Source: Flavobacteriales bacterium (GTDB lineage Bacteria; Bacteroidota; Bacteroidia; Flavobacteriales; Flavobacteriaceae). From it: DNA of 64,000 bases. Below, in pieces: positions 59,857 through 64,000 of this stretch. The position numbers and the translations under genes are program-made. The DNA lies in the NCBI GenBank assembly GCA_017303755.1, contig JAFLBS010000008.1, positions 1 through 64,000 on the forward strand, given 5' to 3'. The notes under the pieces were generated by a model. The model did not search any database. It was not told the DNA's origin and worked only from the letters and a program-made list of their open reading frames with translations. Positions within the stretch are counted from its first letter, which is position 1, and each line of letters opens with the position of its first letter.

Positions 59857-61779
59857 AAGTGTAATTACGGTTCCTTGATTCGGAGTTGACGCAACTTCTA
59901 TTTTACAATCAATCGCTTTTGCCAAATCGCGAATCAAGTGTAATCCCAAACCTGATTTGATTCCGACTACTTCTTTGTCGTCGTACAAGGCTTTGAATTG
60001 TTCTTTTGTGGCGCCTTTTCCATTGTCGGTAATCGATAAATAGGTGTTTCCATTCTTTTGAAACGCCTTCCAAATAATCATCGGATGTTGAACATCGACC
60101 AACGCTTTTATAGCATTTCCAGTCAAATTCCGAACGATGGTTTTGAGGTAATTTTCGTCGGTTACTATTGACAAATTAGTAGGGTTTTCAAATTGAAACT
60201 GAATGTTTTCTATACTTGAAAAATGCTTTTTTGTATCCTCAAAAAGTTGTTCGATAGCAAACGATTTTGGTTGCGGTTTGAAATTTTCCATCTGACTTTT
60301 GCTCCATTGCAAAATGTCTTCCATCGAAGTCAGTAAGTTTTCTGCCGATGATAATGTAGTTTGTTCAATCCGACTTTTGGTTTCCTCGTCCAACAAATCG
60401 GGACTGTCTTTTTGCAGATGTAAAAAATCAATTAAATTCGAAACCGGACTGCGTAAATCATGATTCAAAACACTAAAAAATCGGGTTTTCGCCTTATTGG
60501 CTTCATCCAATTCGGTGTTGAGGTTTTGCAGCAATTCGTTGGTTCTTTTTCGACTTCGATTTTGATACAACAACAATCCTCCAATAATTCCTAAAAGTGC
60601 CAAACCGCCCATCAAAAACCATTTCTGACGTTCGTTGGATTTCAATTCAATGGCATTAATTTTAAGTTGCTTGTCGCGAATAATAATGTCTTTTTTACTC
60701 TCCAATTTGGCCAATTCGTTTTTGTGTTCCTGTGAAAATAACGAATCGTTCAGTTGGTTGAATTGCAATTGGTGTTCGTATGCTTTTTTGTAATCGCCCA
60801 GTTTCGAATGAATCGCAGAAAGCAACCGATTACTCTCGATCAAAGCCGTGATAAAATTAGTTTGCTCACACAATGTTTTCGATTGATTGGCGTAATTCAA
60901 TGCTTTGGTAAAATCTCCCTTTTTAAGGTACAATTCGGCCAAAAAGTTCAAGCAATTGATGTTGTTTCTCGATTCAGGCGCTGTTGAATTGAACAACGAA
61001 TGGGCTTCTAAAATTTTTGAAATTAATTCGACTACTGAAGCATTCGGATTTAAATCGTATTCGTTTTTATACAAATCGTACGTAGAATTGGCAATTCCAA
61101 AATCATCTTTTATTTTTTTATAATACAACAATGATTTTTCGAGATTTTGTTTTGCTTTTGGATAGTCTTTTTGAAGATTATAGGTTTTGCCAATTTGATC
61201 GTAAATGGCACCGCGATGGTAATCGAATCGGTCGTTTTTGTTTTTTAAAATATCCAATGCTTTAAACGAATATTCAAACGCTTTTTCGAGGTTTTTTTCT
61301 TCAATGTACAAATCAGAGATGTAATACAAATTGTAAAAAGCCAACTCGTCCAACTTGATTTCTTCTGCAATTTTTAAACTTTCGGTAAAATAATGAATGG
61401 CTTCCAAATGCTTGCTTTCAAAGACCAAAAGCGAACCCAAATCACAATACGTCGAGCACAACATCGCTTTGTCATTGTATTTTTTGGATAATGAAATGGC
61501 CTTATTGAAGTGCTTTTTACTTTCGTCCACTTTTCCGTTGGCTGAGTAAATTCGCCCCAAAACATTATAAGCGTAATTGTCTAATTTGAAGTATTTTTTT
61601 GCCTTAGCCAATTGCAACGCTTCATTGCAAATTAATGTACCTTCAGCACTGCTGGAAATCGAAATTTTCTCGGCAGCATCAATCAGTTTTTTGATTTCAA
61701 GACTATCTTTTTTGGAGTTCGTTTGACCCAAAATCAATAGTGAAAAAAACAAAAACTGAAGTAAAATTAGCTTTCTCAT
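59842..61779 (-). CDS. TPR sensor histidine kinase 2
   Basis: A 645-residue paralogue of kinase 1. Signal MRKLILLQFLFFSLLILGQ, TPR-like repeats (~30-340; YNVLGRIYSANGKVDESKKH, FNKAISLSKKYNDKAML), membrane segment (~385-405, MGGLALLGIIGGLLLYQ), HisKA (TRFFSVLNHDLRSPVSNLID at ~430) and HATPase (RNLTGNAIKAL, ITDNGKGATKEQF, GLGLHLIRDLAKAI). It lacks the extra ~13 residues of kinase 1. It overlaps the upstream regulator gene by 4 bases. Confidence 0.85.
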   Translation of the reverse strand: MRKLILLQFLFFSLLILGQTNSKKDSLEIKKLIDAAEKISISSSAEGTLICNEALQLAKAKKYFKLDNYAYNVLGRIYSANGKVDESKKHFNKAISLSKKYNDKAMLCSTYCDLGSLLVFESKHLEAIHYFTESLKIAEEIKLDELAFYNLYYISDLYIEEKNLEKAFEYSFKALDILKNKNDRFDYHRGAIYDQIGKTYNLQKDYPKAKQNLEKSLLYYKKIKDDFGIANSTYDLYKNEYDLNPNASVVELISKILEAHSLFNSTAPESRNNINCLNFLAELYLKKGDFTKALNYANQSKTLCEQTNFITALIESNRLLSAIHSKLGDYKKAYEHQLQFNQLNDSLFSQEHKNELAKLESKKDIIIRDKQLKINAIELKSNERQKWFLMGGLALLGIIGGLLLYQNRSRKRTNELLQNLNTELDEANKAKTRFFSVLNHDLRSPVSNLIDFLHLQKDSPDLLDEETKSRIEQTTLSSAENLLTSMEDILQWSKSQMENFKPQPKSFAIEQLFEDTKKHFSSIENIQFQFENPTNLSIVTDENYLKTIVRNLTGNAIKALVDVQHPMIIWKAFQKNGNTYLSITDNGKGATKEQFKALYDDKEVVGIKSGLGLHLIRDLAKAIDCKIEVASTPNQGTVITLLFQQ

Positions 61780-62480
61780 AGTTTCTCAAGGGCATTTTCT
61801 TTAAAACTATTTCCTAAGGGTAAAGTAATATCATTGATTAAAGTGACATTTTGTGTGCCTACTTTTTCCACAAATTGTTTCTGCACAGCATAACTTCGAT
61901 GAACGCGAACGAACGTTTTGAAATGGTCTTCTTTGAGCAAATTTCCAATGCCCGAAAACACACAATATCTTTTGTGAGCTGTAACCAAAATGCAATAATC
62001 TTTCAAGGCTTCAACATACAAAATATCGTGCAATTTGACCTTTACTTTTTCGTAACCGTCTTTGATGTAAATAAAATCGTCACCAAAACTCGCTTCGTAC
62101 AAATCGGCTTTGTGCTTGACTTCCATAAATTCCTCAATGCGCGCAACCGTTTGTGCAAATCGTTCTTCACGCAAGGGTTTTACAATAAAATCTAAGGTTT
62201 CCAATTCGAAACTTTCGGCTGCATGTTCAGGATGCGAAGTGATGAAAACACAAACCGGAATGTCCATCAGTTTCTTCCGAAGTTCCAATCCACTTAACGT
62301 AGGCATATCAATATCTAAAAAAAGCACATCTATTGGTTCTTTTTCCGAAACCGAAAAAGCAGCAACAGGCGATGAAAAATGGCCAATAATGTTGAAAACA
62401 GGAAATTTTCGAGCAATCGAAACTACTTTGAGTCGTGCCACTTCGTCGTCGTCTACAATGATGCAATTGAATTTTTTCAT
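61776..62480 (-). CDS. LytTR response regulator 2
   Basis: A 234-residue paralogue of regulator 1: CIIVDDDEVARLKVV, LFLDIDMPTLSGLE phosphoacceptor, KPLREERF lysine, and LytTR domain (IYIKDGYEKVKVKLHDILYV, DYCILVTAHKRYC, FVRVHRSYAVQ, LPLGNSFKENAL). The ATG at 62480 follows a TATATTTG box at 62487-62494 almost directly, so the leader is very short or absent. It probably binds the half-sites at 62510-62539. Confidence 0.88.
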   Translation of the reverse strand: MKKFNCIIVDDDEVARLKVVSIARKFPVFNIIGHFSSPVAAFSVSEKEPIDVLFLDIDMPTLSGLELRKKLMDIPVCVFITSHPEHAAESFELETLDFIVKPLREERFAQTVARIEEFMEVKHKADLYEASFGDDFIYIKDGYEKVKVKLHDILYVEALKDYCILVTAHKRYCVFSGIGNLLKEDHFKTFVRVHRSYAVQKQFVEKVGTQNVTLINDITLPLGNSFKENALEKL

Positions 62481-62486
62481 CTCATT

Positions 62487-62494
62487 CAAATATA
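62487..62494 (-). promoter_or_regulatory. -7 box of LytTR regulator gene 2
   Basis: TATATTTG on the minus strand, 6 bases before the ATG. The nearest LytTR half-site begins 16 bases upstream of the box and would cover its -33 region. Confidence 0.6.
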
Positions 62495-62509
62495 GAAAAA
62501 AATACCGTA

Positions 62510-62574
62510 TTCGTCTATTAATTGCCTCATTCGTCTATATTTTTTATAGTGACTCTGATTTCAGAATAGTTTTA
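62510..62574 (+). promoter_or_regulatory. LytTR-type operator and promoter of the 62593 gene
   Basis: Half-sites TTCGTCTATT (62510) and TTCGTCTATA (62530), exactly 20 bases apart and nearly identical. TAGTTTTA starts at 62567, 37 bases after the second half-site. Confidence 0.65.
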
Positions 62575-62592
62575 CCTATAAATTATAGAATC

Positions 62593-64000
62593 ATGAAAAA
62601 AACACTACTTTCTTTACTTACAACTCTTTTATTTTCAATGGCTTCCAATTCGCAAACACTGTCATTGGTAGCAGATGTTAATGCAGGGATGGGTTCTTCT
62701 TATCCGCGATATCTAACCGAGTACAACGGTAAAATCTATTTTGTGGCGGGAAATGGAACGCATTCGAAGTTGTATTCTTCTGATGGATCTACAGCAGGAA
62801 TGCAACTCGTTGGACCAACTGTAGGAAATGGTGTAGTTTGGTATTTGACCGTCTACAACAACCAATTGTATTTTACCTACGATGATGGAGTTCACGGTCT
62901 CGAACTTTGGACGAGCGATGGAACCACAGCGGGAACGCACTTGCTGAAAGACATTTGGACAGGAACAACAGGCGGCGGAATTCCGTACAGCAGTTTACCA
63001 AGATATTTTACAGTTTGCAACGGATTGTTGTTTTTTCAAGCGTCAACTCCCGCAAGAACTGAAGGTCTTTGGGTTACTGATGGAACCGAAGCGGGAACTC
63101 AGATGTTGGGCAATCAATATTCCGATCCGTTTGCTTCAGTATCTAGTTTTATTGTTTTGAATAACAAAATTTATTTTGAAGGAAATGCAGGAAGTGGATA
63201 CGGAATGTGGTCTAGCGACGGAACAACGGCTGGAACGCAATTGGTAAAATCGGGGATTATTGGTTCGCCAAGTACTAGTTATGCGATTATGAATGGCAAG
63301 TTTTATTTTCAAAGTTATGATAACTCACTCGGAGGTGAACTGTGGGTAAGTGATGGCACCGATGCTGGAACTGTAATGGTGAAAGATGTGAATACGGTTT
63401 CTTTTAGTTCGGATCCGCAAAACTTTTTTACCGATGGTCAGAAAATCTATTTTATAGCGAATGATGGAATTACTGGAAGAGAATTATGGAGTACTGATGG
63501 AACTAATACCGGAACTCAATTAGTAAAAGACATCAATGTTGGCAGCGCGAATTCGGTTATTTATGCCGGAACGCCCAACGGAATGGTTGAGTTTAATAAT
63601 GAAGTCTATTCTTTTGGTTACAACGGAACTTCAGTTGAATTTTTTAAAACTAATGGAAGTTTGGCTGGAACTACTGTAATTAAAACACTTCCCAACATTA
63701 TTGGAGTTTCGTACAGTTATGTTTTTAACGGGAAAATCTATTTTGTGGGTTTTAATTCAGTTGGTGGGTCGGAATTTTTGTACGAAAGTGATGGAACTAC
63801 TGCTGGAACTTTTCAAATAGCACCAATTATTAATACTTACACCACATCGCCGAATGGTTTTAATATGTTGGCTTTTGAAAATGAAGTCTACATTCCAGCC
63901 TATTTTGGTTCGCAAGGAGTTGAATTTTGTAAAGTAACACCATCGTTAAGCAATGAAGAATGGAACGCTTCAGATGTAATGAAAGTCTATCCGAATCCAA
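62593..64000 (+). CDS. ELWxxDGT-repeat secreted protein, cut by the window end
   Basis: Open from the ATG at 62593 to the window edge (469 codons so far). Signal peptide MKKTLLSLLTTLLFSMASNSQ, then about eight propeller-like units with ELWTSDGTTAGTHLLKDIW, LWVTDGTEAGTQ and ELWVSDGTDAGTVMVKDVN wording. The last visible residues, MKVYPNP, begin a type A T9SS sorting domain that continues outside. It is a relative of the protein at 22592-24364. The promoter carries the LytTR-type half-site pair, which ties it to the two S74 genes. Confidence 0.85.
   Translation, partial: MKKTLLSLLTTLLFSMASNSQTLSLVADVNAGMGSSYPRYLTEYNGKIYFVAGNGTHSKLYSSDGSTAGMQLVGPTVGNGVVWYLTVYNNQLYFTYDDGVHGLELWTSDGTTAGTHLLKDIWTGTTGGGIPYSSLPRYFTVCNGLLFFQASTPARTEGLWVTDGTEAGTQMLGNQYSDPFASVSSFIVLNNKIYFEGNAGSGYGMWSSDGTTAGTQLVKSGIIGSPSTSYAIMNGKFYFQSYDNSLGGELWVSDGTDAGTVMVKDVNTVSFSSDPQNFFTDGQKIYFIANDGITGRELWSTDGTNTGTQLVKDINVGSANSVIYAGTPNGMVEFNNEVYSFGYNGTSVEFFKTNGSLAGTTVIKTLPNIIGVSYSYVFNGKIYFVGFNSVGGSEFLYESDGTTAGTFQIAPIINTYTTSPNGFNMLAFENEVYIPAYFGSQGVEFCKVTPSLSNEEWNASDVMKVYPNP

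Overview
The window reads as chromosome of a low-GC member of the Flavobacteriaceae, most likely Flavobacterium or a close relative. Support comes from T9SS type A C-terminal sorting domains on several secreted proteins, many TAnnTTTG promoter boxes, a TonB-dependent receptor with a carboxypeptidase-like plug leader, families such as DUF4296 and DUF2490, and a DnaE fused to a proofreading exonuclease. The first ~1.3 kb does not fit. The KAS III fragment and the first ~310 residues of the dihydroorotase look proteobacterial, and the enzyme switches to flavobacterial sequence inside the conserved DHAPHTLEEK motif. A contig chimera is the simplest reading.

Layout. 1-8.6 kb: pyrC junction, DUF4296 lipoprotein, epimerase, tyrS, a LuxE-like acyl-protein synthetase and a LamG-like T9SS protein. 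8.6-15.7 kb: a minimal T9SS-tail protein, a YwqK/MORN protein, then an outer-membrane uptake locus (lipoprotein and TonB receptor) beside a PhoB/PhoR-like two-component system. 15.7-22.5 kb: housekeeping genes (glycosyltransferase, LpxH-like phosphoesterase, trmB, LysE exporter, alkyltransferase-like protein, Mrp, NifU-like protein, ferredoxin reductase, ferredoxin). 22.5-26.3 kb: a T9SS repeat protein, a lipoprotein and a membrane AraC-type regulator. 26.5-32.6 kb: a tight seven-gene operon joining S-adenosylmethionine decarboxylase, DUF4178, a small membrane protein, DUF350, a membrane aminopropyltransferase, a Tat-type lipoprotein FAD oxidase and a His-rich integral membrane protein. It looks like an envelope polyamine-modification system and is one of the two best candidates for unusual biology. 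34.6-37.1 kb: a lipoprotein, VTC-type polyphosphate polymerase, DUF4956 and DUF2490 operon. 37-51.2 kb: mainly housekeeping genes (DUF3050, HAD phosphatase, acyl-CoA dehydrogenase, trmN6-like, rimM, rpsP, RRM protein, dnaE, OmpA protein, trxA).

51.4-64 kb is a duplicated regulatory island. Two large secreted proteins with phage-type S74 C-terminal chaperone domains alternate with two response-regulator/histidine-kinase pairs (LytTR output; TPR sensor kinases) on the opposite strand, followed by an ELWxxDGT-repeat secreted protein that runs off the window. All three plus-strand genes carry the same promoter design: two TT[CG]GT[AC]TA half-sites exactly 20 bp apart, with the downstream half-site starting 37-38 bp before a -7 box. 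This fits a shared LytTR regulon and is the other strong candidate.

Intergenic DNA is rich in repeats: five copies of a TAGCCC...GAT element with variable palindromic cores, several stretches of short repeated 'words' near promoters, duplicated terminator hairpins, and a GTCATTCCGAGC-type repeat inserted in frame in one histidine kinase. I saw no rRNA, tRNA, CRISPR array or transposase.
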